This document shows, in pieces, positions 43,286-51,525 of a stretch of 64,000 nucleotides of DNA. Each line of letters starts with the position of its first letter. The first letter of the stretch is position 1. The DNA comes from Elusimicrobiales bacterium (GTDB lineage Bacteria; Elusimicrobiota; Elusimicrobia; Elusimicrobiales; UBA9959). The position numbers and the translations under genes are program-made. The stretch spans positions 62,001-126,000 of the forward strand of contig JAQTOU010000005.1 in assembly GCA_028713125.1 (NCBI GenBank). The letters run 5' to 3'. The notes beneath the pieces are model-generated. The model did no database searches. It had not been told where the DNA came from and saw nothing but the letters and a program-made list of their open reading frames with translations.

Positions 43286-44434
43286 ATGGCTACAATAGCA
43301 CCGACAAATAAAAATATTTTAGTGGTGGCCGGCGACCCTTCGGGCGATCTGCACGCCGCCAATCTGATAAAAGCCCTCCGCGCCAAGGACCCCGAGATCT
43401 CCGTCACCGCAATGGGCGGGGTGCGGATGCAGGAAGTTTCGAACCACTTCATCTACAATTTGGTCTCGGTCGGGGCGGTCGGCTTCGCCGAGCCCTTCAA
43501 GAATTTTTTCCTCTGGCTCAAGCTGATCAAGCTGGTCCGCCGCTTCCTGGAAGACAGGCGCCCGGCCTGCGTGATAGCCGTGGACTTCTACGGTTTCAAC
43601 AACCAGGTCCTCGGCCTGGCCGCGCACCGGAAGATCCCGGCTTTCTACTATATCAGCCCGCAGGTCTGGGCCTCCCGCCCCGGCCGCGCCGCGCGCATCG
43701 CCAAGCTCACTAAAGAGATCTTCGTGATCTTCCCTTTCGAGGAAGCGCTTTACAAGAAGGTCGGCGGCAGCGCCACTTTCGTCGGCCACCCGCTTCTGGA
43801 CCTGATGCCGGAGCCGGTAGCCAAGGACTTCCCGCCGGCCGGCGGCGAGTGGAAGATAGGAATTTTGCCAGGCTCCAGGAAAGCGGAGATCTCCCGGCAC
43901 CTTCCGCTCTTCATGAAAGCTTTTTACCGGATAAAAGAGCAGCACCCCAAGGCCAAGGCTTATTTATTCGCCGTGCCCGAATTCCCCGACGACCGGATAG
44001 TCCCGGCGCTGGAGGAAGTGGAGAAATACTGGTCCAAGGACATAGAGATAGTGCGCGAGAAGGACTACAAGGTCCGCGCCCGCCTCGATTTCGCCTTCAC
44101 CTGCTCCGGAACCGCCACGCTCGAGAACGCCCTCCTCGGCGTCCCCATGGCCGTGGCCTACAAGATGGCCTGGTTCACCTATGAAGTGGCCAAGCGCGTG
44201 GCCAAGACGCCCTATATCTCTTTGGTCAATATCCTCCTGAAGCGGCCCGCCGTGAAAGAGCTGATACAGGAGAAGGCCACGGTGGACAATCTGGCGCAGG
44301 AAGCTTTCTCCCTCATCAATAACCCGCCCCGCATGCAGGCCGCACGCAAAGAGCTGATCGGCCTGCGCGACATGCTGGGCTCCCACGGGGCGGCCGAGCG
44401 CGCCGCGGAGAAGATCCTCCCCCACCTGAGCTGA
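43286..44434 (+). CDS. lpxB: Lipid A disaccharide synthase LpxB
   Basis: The protein has 382 residues. It begins LVVAGDPSGDLHAANL and contains VDFYGFNNQVLGLA, YYISPQVWASRPGRA and VGHPLLDL, then GILPGSRKAEISRHLPL and TCSGTATLENALLGVPMAVAYK. It is a GT-B glycosyltransferase that joins two acylated glucosamines. The ATG has no Shine-Dalgarno; the inverted repeat stops 9 nt before it. The msbA-like gene follows after 1 nt. Confidence 0.95.
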   Translation: MATIAPTNKNILVVAGDPSGDLHAANLIKALRAKDPEISVTAMGGVRMQEVSNHFIYNLVSVGAVGFAEPFKNFFLWLKLIKLVRRFLEDRRPACVIAVDFYGFNNQVLGLAAHRKIPAFYYISPQVWASRPGRAARIAKLTKEIFVIFPFEEALYKKVGGSATFVGHPLLDLMPEPVAKDFPPAGGEWKIGILPGSRKAEISRHLPLFMKAFYRIKEQHPKAKAYLFAVPEFPDDRIVPALEEVEKYWSKDIEIVREKDYKVRARLDFAFTCSGTATLENALLGVPMAVAYKMAWFTYEVAKRVAKTPYISLVNILLKRPAVKELIQEKATVDNLAQEAFSLINNPPRMQAARKELIGLRDMLGSHGAAERAAEKILPHLS

Positions 44435-44435
44435 T

Positions 44436-46199
44436 ATGACAGATCCCGCCGCAAGCGCAGTCCACGACAAAGCCAGGTTCAGGCTCCTGGCCAGGGAGCT
44501 GATAGCCTATCTGAAGCCGCACAAGGTCCGCCTGGCCCAGGCGGCCGTCTCCATGATCATACTCGCCGCGATCAAGAACGCGGTGATCTACATCTCCGGC
44601 CCGGTCGTGAAGGGCGTGTTCATGGATAAGAACATGGAGATGCTGCAGCTGATCGTCATCTCCCTGCCTTTCCTTTTCGTCCTGCGCATGGCGGTGGAAT
44701 ACACCAACGGCTACCTGATGAGCTGGCTGGGCCAGCGCGTGGTGCAGAAGATCCGCGAGGACCTGTTCGAACACATCCACCGGCTCTCGCTCGAATTCTA
44801 CTGGCGCAAGCGCTCCTCGGACGTGATGAGCCGCGTCATCAATGACCTGAACAATGTGCAGAACACGGTGCAGTTCATCCCCCTTTACGGCATCCGCGAC
44901 GTAGTTACCGTGGTGACCTGCGTCGGCCTGCTCTTCTACATCAACTGGCGCCTGGCGCTGATGGCCGTGGTGGTCCTGCCGCTGATAGCCGCGCTCCTGG
45001 GCGTGCTGGGCAAAAAGATGCGCAAGGCCTCGGCGGAAAGCAATGTGATCGTGGGCGAGATCTCGCATAAATTCCAGGAGAGCCTGCAGGGCATCACCGT
45101 GGTGAAAGCCTTCAACTACGAGGATCAGGCGATAGCCAATTTCAAGGTCTCGAACGACGCTTATTTCAGCAAGATGATGCGCTACCTGCGGGCCACCGCG
45201 ATGAGCGGCCCGATCATGGAATTCATCAGCGGGATGGTGATGGTGGCCATCATACAGATGAGCGGCCAGGCTATCTTCCACGGTACCATGACCGTGGAAC
45301 ATTTCGTCTCTTTCGCGATAGCCTACGTGACCGCCTATGTCCCGCTCAAGAACATCGGCAACCTGAACTCGAAGCTCCAGCAGGGCATGGCGGCCTGGGA
45401 ACGGATCTACCAGATCCTCGAAGAGAAGCCCACCGTCATCATCAAGGCCAGCACCAAGAACATAGAAAAGCTGGACGGGAAAATAGAATTCAAGGGCGTG
45501 AGCTATAAATACCCCTCGCGCGAAACCCAGGTGCTCGACAGCCTCTCTTTCACGATAAACCCCGGCGAGGTGGCGGCTTTCGTCGGCCCGTCCGGCTCGG
45601 GCAAGACCACTATCGTCCACCTTCTGCTCCGCTTCTTCGACCCTGTTTCGGGCCGCGTGGAAGTGGACGGCCACGACATGCTTGACCTGGACACCACCGA
45701 CCTGCGGGCCCATATGGGCCTGGTGACGCAGGACACTATCCTTTTCGACGATACGGTTTACAAGAACGTCACTATCGGGATGCCGGGCGCGAGCATGGAC
45801 GAGGTCATAGACGCCGCCAAGGCCGCCGACGCCCACGCTTTCATCTCCGCGATGCCCCAGGGCTACGACACGGTGCTTGGCGAGCGCGGCGTTAAGCTTT
45901 CTGGCGGCCAGCGCCAGCGCCTGGCCATAGCCCGAGCCATCATCAAGAAGCCCAAGATCCTGCTCCTGGACGAAGCCACCTCCAACCTGGACACGGCGAG
46001 CGAGCAGGCCGTGCAGGGCGCCATCGAGCGCATCCTCGGCGGCCGGACCGTGATCATGGTGGCGCACAGGCTTTCGACGGTGCGCAACGCCGACAAAATT
46101 TTCGTGCTAAAGAAAGGCGAACTGGCCGAGACCGGAACCCACGAAGAGCTGCTGAAGCTCGGAGGCGTATATAAGGGCCTCTATGAGGCACAGACTTAG
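44436..46199 (+). CDS. msbA: MsbA-type ABC transporter
   Basis: The protein has 587 residues. An N-terminal membrane domain with six segments (about 20-330) is followed by an ATPase with Walker A GPSGSGKTT, signature LSGGQRQRLAIARA, Walker B ILLLDEATSNLD and the His of VAHRLST. Being directly behind lpxB it most likely flips lipid A across the inner membrane. Confidence 0.88.
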   Translation: MTDPAASAVHDKARFRLLARELIAYLKPHKVRLAQAAVSMIILAAIKNAVIYISGPVVKGVFMDKNMEMLQLIVISLPFLFVLRMAVEYTNGYLMSWLGQRVVQKIREDLFEHIHRLSLEFYWRKRSSDVMSRVINDLNNVQNTVQFIPLYGIRDVVTVVTCVGLLFYINWRLALMAVVVLPLIAALLGVLGKKMRKASAESNVIVGEISHKFQESLQGITVVKAFNYEDQAIANFKVSNDAYFSKMMRYLRATAMSGPIMEFISGMVMVAIIQMSGQAIFHGTMTVEHFVSFAIAYVTAYVPLKNIGNLNSKLQQGMAAWERIYQILEEKPTVIIKASTKNIEKLDGKIEFKGVSYKYPSRETQVLDSLSFTINPGEVAAFVGPSGSGKTTIVHLLLRFFDPVSGRVEVDGHDMLDLDTTDLRAHMGLVTQDTILFDDTVYKNVTIGMPGASMDEVIDAAKAADAHAFISAMPQGYDTVLGERGVKLSGGQRQRLAIARAIIKKPKILLLDEATSNLDTASEQAVQGAIERILGGRTVIMVAHRLSTVRNADKIFVLKKGELAETGTHEELLKLGGVYKGLYEAQT

Positions 46200-46211
46200 C
46201 AGCTTGCATTC

Positions 46212-46339
46212 GGCCGCGCGGTGACCGGAACGCAAAACCGGCGTCGCGCACACCGTGCGCGCGCCTGCCGCCCTCAGGCTCGGCGCTACGCAAGCCTCGC
46301 CTTCCGGGGGGCTTTTGCTAACCCGGTCACCGTGCGGCC
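46212..46339 (-). repeat. Multi-hairpin intergenic repeat, copy 7 (reverse)
   Basis: The 17-nt arms (46212-46228 and 46323-46339) pair with a single mismatch. The core follows the copy 2/5 type, with GCGCAC-GGT-GTGCGC in one interior hairpin. It occupies most of the 161-nt gap between msbA and the ZIP gene. Confidence 0.9.
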
Positions 46340-46360
46340 TTAGTCACTCTTAAGATTTTT

Positions 46361-47080
46361 ATGGTCATACTTTTCAGCATATTAGCGGTCGTCTTTACCC
46401 TGACCGGGGCAGGGACCGTGCTTAAATTCGGCGGGTTCAGCAAGAAAGTTCTGGCCCGCGCTTTGGCCTATGCCGCCGGCGTGCTTATCTCCGCCGCGCT
46501 TCTGGATATCATCCCGGCCGGCTTCAGCCTTAATCCGGCGGCGCTTTCCTACGGCGCCCTTACCGCGCTTCTGGCGCTTTTCACCATCGAGAATTTCGCC
46601 GCTTACAGCTCCTGCAGCGAATACATGGAGGACTGCGAAGTCCACTCCCTCGGGGCCGTCGCGCTGGTAGCCATGGGTCTGCATTCGCTCCTGGACGGTT
46701 TCAACATAGCCGTAGGGTTCGCCCCCGGGACCATCGCCGGCATCAACGTCGCCCTCGGCGTGATCCTGCACAAGTTCGCCGACGGCGTCACGCTGGTCTC
46801 CCTTCTTCTGCACGCCGGCAAAACGCCGCGCCAGACCGTCAAGTTCAGCCTGTGGCTGGCCGCGGCCACCCCGGCCGGAGCGCTTCTGGCCGCCCCCCTG
46901 CTTAAAGACCTGCCCCCCGGCGCGGAGGCTTTCATGCTCGGGCTCAGCGGCGGCTCTTTCCTCTACATAGCCATGGCCGACATCCTGCCGCGCCTGCACA
47001 AAGCTTACGACCGCCTGACCCCGGTGATCTTCCCGCTAGGTTTCGCCACGGTGCTTCTGATACGCGCCCTCGGAGACTAA
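46361..47080 (+). CDS. ZIP-family metal transporter
   Basis: The protein has 239 residues with about eight membrane segments. The metal-site helices carry HSLLDGFNIAVGF and ILHKFADGVTL, the usual His-rich pairs of ZIP proteins. It would import zinc or another divalent metal. It has no evident ribosome site; TAAGAT lies 4 nt before the ATG. The rel gene follows after 6 nt. Confidence 0.85.
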   Translation: MVILFSILAVVFTLTGAGTVLKFGGFSKKVLARALAYAAGVLISAALLDIIPAGFSLNPAALSYGALTALLALFTIENFAAYSSCSEYMEDCEVHSLGAVALVAMGLHSLLDGFNIAVGFAPGTIAGINVALGVILHKFADGVTLVSLLLHAGKTPRQTVKFSLWLAAATPAGALLAAPLLKDLPPGAEAFMLGLSGGSFLYIAMADILPRLHKAYDRLTPVIFPLGFATVLLIRALGD

Positions 47081-47086
47081 ACAACT

Positions 47087-48529
47087 ATGGAACTGGACGA
47101 ACTGCTTAAAAAATTCCGCGAATATTCCCAGCAGGATACCACCGTGCTGGAATACGCCTGGAACTATTCCTGCGAAGCCCACCACGAACAGAAGCGCGCC
47201 TCCGGCGAGATGTACTTCGTGCACTGCTCGGCGGTGGCCGAGATCCTGGTGGATTACAAGATGGACCTGGAGACCGTGGCGGCGGGCCTGATGCACGACG
47301 TCCTCGAGGATACCAAGATCCCCCACGAGACTTTCAAGAAAGAATTCGGCGAGGAGATCTACGCCCTGGTGGCCGGAGTCACCAAGATAGAGACGCTTAA
47401 ATTCTCGTCTCGCGACGAGGCCCAGGCCGAGAACTGGCGCAAGATGATCCTGGCCACGGCCAAGGACATCCGCGTCATCATGATCAAGCTGGCCGACCGC
47501 CTGCACAATATGCGCACGCTGAACTTCCTCTCGCGCGAAAAGCAGCTGGAGATCAGCCACGAGACCCTTTCTCTTTACGCACCGCTGGCCCAGCGCCTGG
47601 GGATCTTCCAGCTGAAGTCCCAGCTCGAGGACCTGTCCTTCAAATACCTCCACCCCGACGAGTACCAGAGCCTGCTGGCCAAGGTCCAGCTGCGCTACGT
47701 CACCAGGGACAAGCTGCTCGAGGACTTCAGGGTAAATTTGGAGAAGCACCTTACCGGAACGCAGATCCCCTGCCGGGTGCTCTCGCGCGCGAAGAACATT
47801 TACTCCATCTACAGGAAGATGCTGCGCCAGGAGAAGCCCTTCGAGGAGATCCAGGACGCGCTCGGAGTCCGGATCATCACCGACAGCATCATCAATTGCT
47901 ACGCCCTGCTCGGCACGGTGCACTCCGTGTTCAAGCCGGTGGCCGGCTCCTTCACCGACTATATCGCCGTCCCCAAGATGAACCTCTACCAGAGCCTGCA
48001 CACCAGCGTGATGGCCGGCACCGGCGAGATCATAGAGATCCAGATCCGCACCGAGGAGATGCACCGCACCTCGGAGTACGGCATCGCCGCGCACTGGCGC
48101 TACAAGCTGGGCGAAAGCGGCGCCGACCGGCACCTGGACGAGAAAATGAACTGGCTGCGCCAGTGGATCGAGTGGCTGCAGGACCTCTCCAGCCCGCGCG
48201 AATTCATAGAAAGCTTCAAGACGGACCTCGAGCTGGACCAGATTTTCATCTTCACGCCCAAAGGCGAGGTGAAGCCTCTGCCCGTGGACGCGACGCCGCT
48301 CGATTTCGCCTATACCATCCACACCGACATCGGCAATACCTGCATCGGCGCCAAGGTCAATAACAAGATGGTCCGCCTGGACCAGCCGCTCAAGAGCGGC
48401 GACGTCGTTGAAATAATAACCCGGAGGAACTCCGTCCCCAAGAAGGACTGGCTCACTTCCGTGAAGACGGCCGGCGCCCGCTCCCATATCCGCAAATTCC
48501 TGCGCGAGCACGGCCAGCCGGAAGACTGA
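47087..48529 (+). CDS. RelA/SpoT-family (p)ppGpp enzyme without the C-terminal regulatory domains
   Basis: The protein has 480 residues, against about 720 for full-length Rel/SpoT. The HD hydrolase domain is present (YFVHCSAVAEIL, GLMHDVLEDT), followed by the synthetase domain (ALGVRIITDS, DYIAVPKMNLYQSLHTSV, EIQIRTEEMH) and a TGS domain (IFIFTPKGEVKPLP). It ends just into the helical region (GARSHIRKFLREHGQ); the zinc-finger and ACT domains are missing. It may therefore be regulated differently on the ribosome. The stop is clear and no continuation is found in other frames downstream. Confidence 0.9.
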   Translation: MELDELLKKFREYSQQDTTVLEYAWNYSCEAHHEQKRASGEMYFVHCSAVAEILVDYKMDLETVAAGLMHDVLEDTKIPHETFKKEFGEEIYALVAGVTKIETLKFSSRDEAQAENWRKMILATAKDIRVIMIKLADRLHNMRTLNFLSREKQLEISHETLSLYAPLAQRLGIFQLKSQLEDLSFKYLHPDEYQSLLAKVQLRYVTRDKLLEDFRVNLEKHLTGTQIPCRVLSRAKNIYSIYRKMLRQEKPFEEIQDALGVRIITDSIINCYALLGTVHSVFKPVAGSFTDYIAVPKMNLYQSLHTSVMAGTGEIIEIQIRTEEMHRTSEYGIAAHWRYKLGESGADRHLDEKMNWLRQWIEWLQDLSSPREFIESFKTDLELDQIFIFTPKGEVKPLPVDATPLDFAYTIHTDIGNTCIGAKVNNKMVRLDQPLKSGDVVEIITRRNSVPKKDWLTSVKTAGARSHIRKFLREHGQPED

Positions 48530-48530
48530 A

Positions 48531-48632
48531 GAGTCGGGAATCGGGAATCAAGAATCGGGAGTCGGCGAAAAAGAGGTGAACCGATTTATTCCGTTCCTTA
48601 TTGATTCTCGATCCTCGATTCCCGATTCTCGA
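48531..48632. repeat. Inverted repeat built from iterated GAATCGGG-type units (B)
   Basis: The left arm (about 48531-48564) has four units of GAATCGGGA or GAGTCGGGA. The right arm (about 48600-48632) has the complementary TCCCGATTC/CTCGATCC units. Between them lie 35 unrelated bases. It fills the gap between the rel-like gene and the release-factor-like gene and is related to the element at 43202-43276. Confidence 0.75.
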
Positions 48633-48641
48633 TTTATTTTT

Positions 48642-49037
48642 ATGAATTTTCATGAGTTTTCGGAGATCTCCCCCGCCAAGGTCGAAGCGCTGAAGGCGCG
48701 GATAGCTCGCCTGGCTATCGACCTGCGGCTCATTGAGGAACAATTTATCAGGGGCTCCGGCAATGGCGGCCAGAAGATAAACAAGACTTCGAACGCCGTT
48801 CTGCTTAAATACCCGGCCCTTGGTCTTATCGTCCGCTGCCAGCGCGAGCGCAAGCGCTCCCTCAACCGCTTCATAGCCCTGCGGGAAATGGTGGATGAAA
48901 TAGAGCTCAGGATCTCGCCCGGGACCTCCGAGCGCCTTAAAGAAATAGAAAAGATACGCCGAAGGAAAGCGCGGAAGCGCCGCAAAGGCGCCGGCGGGAC
49001 CTCCGCCGACACGCAAAATGAAAACGGCCCGGTTTAA
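48642..49037 (+). CDS. GGQ release-factor-like peptidyl-tRNA hydrolase
   Basis: The protein has 131 residues from the ATG at 48642. A start at 48576 would include repeat B and was rejected. The class I release factor catalytic motif is RGSGNGGQKINK, followed by VLLKYPALGLIVRCQRERKRSLNR and a basic tail with KIRRRKARKRRK. It lacks codon-recognition domains, like ArfB/YaeJ-type rescue factors, so it probably frees stalled ribosomes. The last 24 nt of the coding region, including the stop, lie inside the terminator palindrome. Confidence 0.82.
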   Translation: MNFHEFSEISPAKVEALKARIARLAIDLRLIEEQFIRGSGNGGQKINKTSNAVLLKYPALGLIVRCQRERKRSLNRFIALREMVDEIELRISPGTSERLKEIEKIRRRKARKRRKGAGGTSADTQNENGPV

Positions 49038-49057
49038 ACCGGGCCGTTTTCATTTTG
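49014..49057. terminator. Perfect 44-nt palindromic terminator
   Basis: The sequence is fully self-complementary: CAAAATGAAAACGGCCCGG on the left mirrors CCGGGCCGTTTTCATTTTG on the right around TTTAAA. It serves the release-factor-like gene and the convergent CBS gene, and includes the coding end of the former. Confidence 0.9.
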
Positions 49058-49065
49058 CCGGGAGC

Positions 49066-49500
49066 TTATCTTCCGCCTGAGATATAATTTTCCAGCTGCG
49101 CGATTATGAATTTCTGCTTCGAGATCACTATCCGCACCACGTCGCCGATCGAAATGATGCCCAGGATCTGGCCTTTGTCTATCACGGGAAGGTGGCGGAA
49201 ATGTTTTTCCGTCATCAGCGCCATGCAGTCCTCTATCGATTCGTCGGGGCGGACATAGAGCACCCTTTCCGTCATGATCTCGCCCACGGTGGTGTCCTTC
49301 GATACTTTCCCCTTAAGGGCGACCTTGCGGGCATAGTCGCGCTCGGAGAGGATACCCACCAGTTTGCCGTCGTCTATCACCAGCAGCGCGCCGATATTCT
49401 TCTCGGCCATCGTCTGCAGGGCGGCCATCACGAAAGACTTGCTGGTGACGGACCAGATCTCCCCGCCTTTATGCTGTAAAAACTGTTTCAGCGATATCAT
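49066..49500 (-). CDS. Two-CBS-domain protein
   Basis: The protein has 144 residues, almost entirely two CBS motifs: VMAALQTMAEKNIGALLVID with GILSERDYARKV, and DCMALMTEKHFRHLPVIDKG with GIISIGDVVR. Such stand-alone pairs bind adenine nucleotides and regulate partner proteins. It stands alone on the minus strand; AGGAGAGAAGA precedes the ATG. The partner is unknown. Confidence 0.9.
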   Translation of the reverse strand: MISLKQFLQHKGGEIWSVTSKSFVMAALQTMAEKNIGALLVIDDGKLVGILSERDYARKVALKGKVSKDTTVGEIMTERVLYVRPDESIEDCMALMTEKHFRHLPVIDKGQILGIISIGDVVRIVISKQKFIIAQLENYISGGR

Positions 49501-49599
49501 TCTTCTCTCCTTGAACCCGCCCGCTCTTTATAGTATTCGCGGCGCGGCCAAAAACTTAAGATGCGACTATTGTGCCATATTTTCGCGCGGTGTTGAACG

Positions 49600-51432
49600 T
49601 TACTTGTAAAATCTTTTCGCTTCTTTCTGGAAGGTCAGGATCATGGGCGTAAAAGCGGCGGCGCCCTTGCGGACCTCGCGGTATTCGGGGTCGAAAGCTT
49701 TCAGCCCGCCTTTATAAGCCTCGAGCGGCATCTCAAGCACGCCCTTTTCAGTTATTATGCCGGCGCTGTCCCAGGAGGCCGAAGCCGCGAAAGGATGCGC
49801 CGAGGGGTCGAAAAGGCCGCGCCCGTTAGAATAATCCTCGGCTGGATTCTTTACCCCGGCCAGCGGCATGATCGTAGGGATAATATCCAGGTGGTCCGTA
49901 AGCGTCTTCATTCGCCCGGGGGGGCGGCCGGGGGCGTAGAACACGAGCGGGACATGCACTTCTTCGGGGCTGTAGCCCTGGTTATGCCCGGCGCGGCCCC
50001 GCTCCAGGAAAGCTTCGCCGTGGTCGCCCATCACCAGGACCACGGTATCCTTCAGGCCGCCGGCGCTCCCAAGCGCTTTTATAATGCTCCCCACCAGGCT
50101 GTCGTCGTAATAGACGGAATTCTTGTATTTATTAAAAAGACCGGCGACATTGCTTTTATCGAGAGCCAGCTTGCTCACGCTGAGCGAAGGTTCGAATTTA
50201 TTGAAGCCCGGCGGGTAATCATAGTTCCCGTGCGTCGCGTCGTAGAAGATAAAGGCGAAATACGGCTTCCCAGGCTTTCTCGCCTTAAGATATGAAATGA
50301 ACCTCCCGGAGATGTCCCTGTCGCGCTCCGCGCCATTGGTCCCGGCCGGCTCGTCGTAGATCCCCTCGCGCGGGACGTTCACGAAGCAGGTCTTGTTGAA
50401 CTCGGGAAAGCTAAGCTTCGCGCTTGCGTAAAGGCGCAGGTCATAGCCCTGCTTTTTCAGCACGTCTATCAGGAGCGGACCGCGCTGCTCTCCAAGCATC
50501 GGGAACCAGTAATTCCCGTAAAGGCCGTAGATAGCCGAGAAGATGCCGAAGCGCGTGCAGTTTCCGCCGCTGTAATGGTTCTCGAAGACCACGGATTTTT
50601 TTCCGAAAGCCCAGGTTTCCGGCATTATTTCCGGGGTGAGCATGTCGGAGCGGAGCGAATCCACGAAGATGAAGACGAAATTAAGTGGCTTCGCCGGCGG
50701 GACCACCTCGAGCGGCTTCTTCGGATAAGCCAGCCCGGAATATTTCAGGTCTATCCCGCCCTTCACCTCCCTGTCCAGCTTCACGCCCAGGTATTTGCTC
50801 GCGAAGCTGCGTATCCTGAGCGGCTGGTAGAGCGGGAACAGCTGAGCGTTCCTGGTAATATAAGTGGAATCGAAGAGCGTGCCCCAGGCGAAAAGACCTT
50901 TATCGACAAAAACGAACAGCAGTAGAAAGCCGGCCAGCGCCGCCGCTTTCCGGCCGCGCAGAAAGTCCCGGCCGGCCAGGCCCTCAGACAGCTTCCAGAA
51001 CTTCCATTCGGCGAAACCTATGAGCGAGCAGAGAAAAACGAAAAGCGCCTGCGTTTCCAGACCCTGGCCGAGGGTTTCGAAGCCGCCGGGGGTCAGAAGC
51101 AAATTTAGAACCATCGAATTAAGGTGGAATTTGAAGATCTTATAGACGGCGACGTCGGTGACCAGGAACATCTGGAACATCCCGGTAAGCACGGCCAGGA
51201 CGCCGCGCCCCGTCCTGAACAGGAAGAGCGGGACGAGAAAGAGCGACAGCGCGGCGTAAAGCATCACCGTATTCGAGACCAGCGCGGCGCTTACATAAGC
51301 CAGCTCGAGCGGGTGCCCGCCGGCATAGAACAAGAAGCCGGCGCAGATAAGCAGAGAAAGACAGAAATTCAGGCCCAGGAAAGCGGCCAGGCGTTTAAAA
51401 TCCGGTTTTTTTAAAGTCATAGGAGCAGCCAT
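49600..51432 (-). CDS. YejM/LtaS-like inner membrane sulfatase-fold protein
   Basis: The protein has 610 residues from the ATG at 51432. The longer ORF start at 51480 has no support. Five N-terminal membrane segments (about 15-200) precede a periplasmic alkaline-phosphatase-fold domain with FIFVDSLRSDMLTPEIMP, ENHYSGGNCTRFGIFS, THGNYDYP and VMGDHGEAF. The NHYSGGN block is typical of YejM/LapC (PbgA), which controls LpxC stability and lipid A supply in enterobacteria; phosphoglycerol transferases have a similar layout. TAAAAT lies 14 nt before the ATG. The specific role is uncertain. Confidence 0.75.
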   Translation of the reverse strand: MAAPMTLKKPDFKRLAAFLGLNFCLSLLICAGFLFYAGGHPLELAYVSAALVSNTVMLYAALSLFLVPLFLFRTGRGVLAVLTGMFQMFLVTDVAVYKIFKFHLNSMVLNLLLTPGGFETLGQGLETQALFVFLCSLIGFAEWKFWKLSEGLAGRDFLRGRKAAALAGFLLLFVFVDKGLFAWGTLFDSTYITRNAQLFPLYQPLRIRSFASKYLGVKLDREVKGGIDLKYSGLAYPKKPLEVVPPAKPLNFVFIFVDSLRSDMLTPEIMPETWAFGKKSVVFENHYSGGNCTRFGIFSAIYGLYGNYWFPMLGEQRGPLLIDVLKKQGYDLRLYASAKLSFPEFNKTCFVNVPREGIYDEPAGTNGAERDRDISGRFISYLKARKPGKPYFAFIFYDATHGNYDYPPGFNKFEPSLSVSKLALDKSNVAGLFNKYKNSVYYDDSLVGSIIKALGSAGGLKDTVVLVMGDHGEAFLERGRAGHNQGYSPEEVHVPLVFYAPGRPPGRMKTLTDHLDIIPTIMPLAGVKNPAEDYSNGRGLFDPSAHPFAASASWDSAGIITEKGVLEMPLEAYKGGLKAFDPEYREVRKGAAAFTPMILTFQKEAKRFYK

Positions 51433-51513
51433 TATTAAGCAGTCATATTTTACTATTTCTGGGTTCCGCGCACCCCTCACGGCGGGCTTTTTTCATTGGG
51501 ACGGCATATTTGC

Positions 51514-51519
51514 GATAAT
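51514..51519 (+). promoter_or_regulatory. -10 hexamer of a leaderless rlmN transcript
   Basis: GATAAT ends 6 nt before the ATG at 51526. No Shine-Dalgarno is present. Confidence 0.5.
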
Positions 51520-51525
51520 ATACCT

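Noticed and set aside
924-46339. CRISPR array
   Set aside because: Copies are kilobases apart, in both orientations, with no regular spacers and no cas genes.
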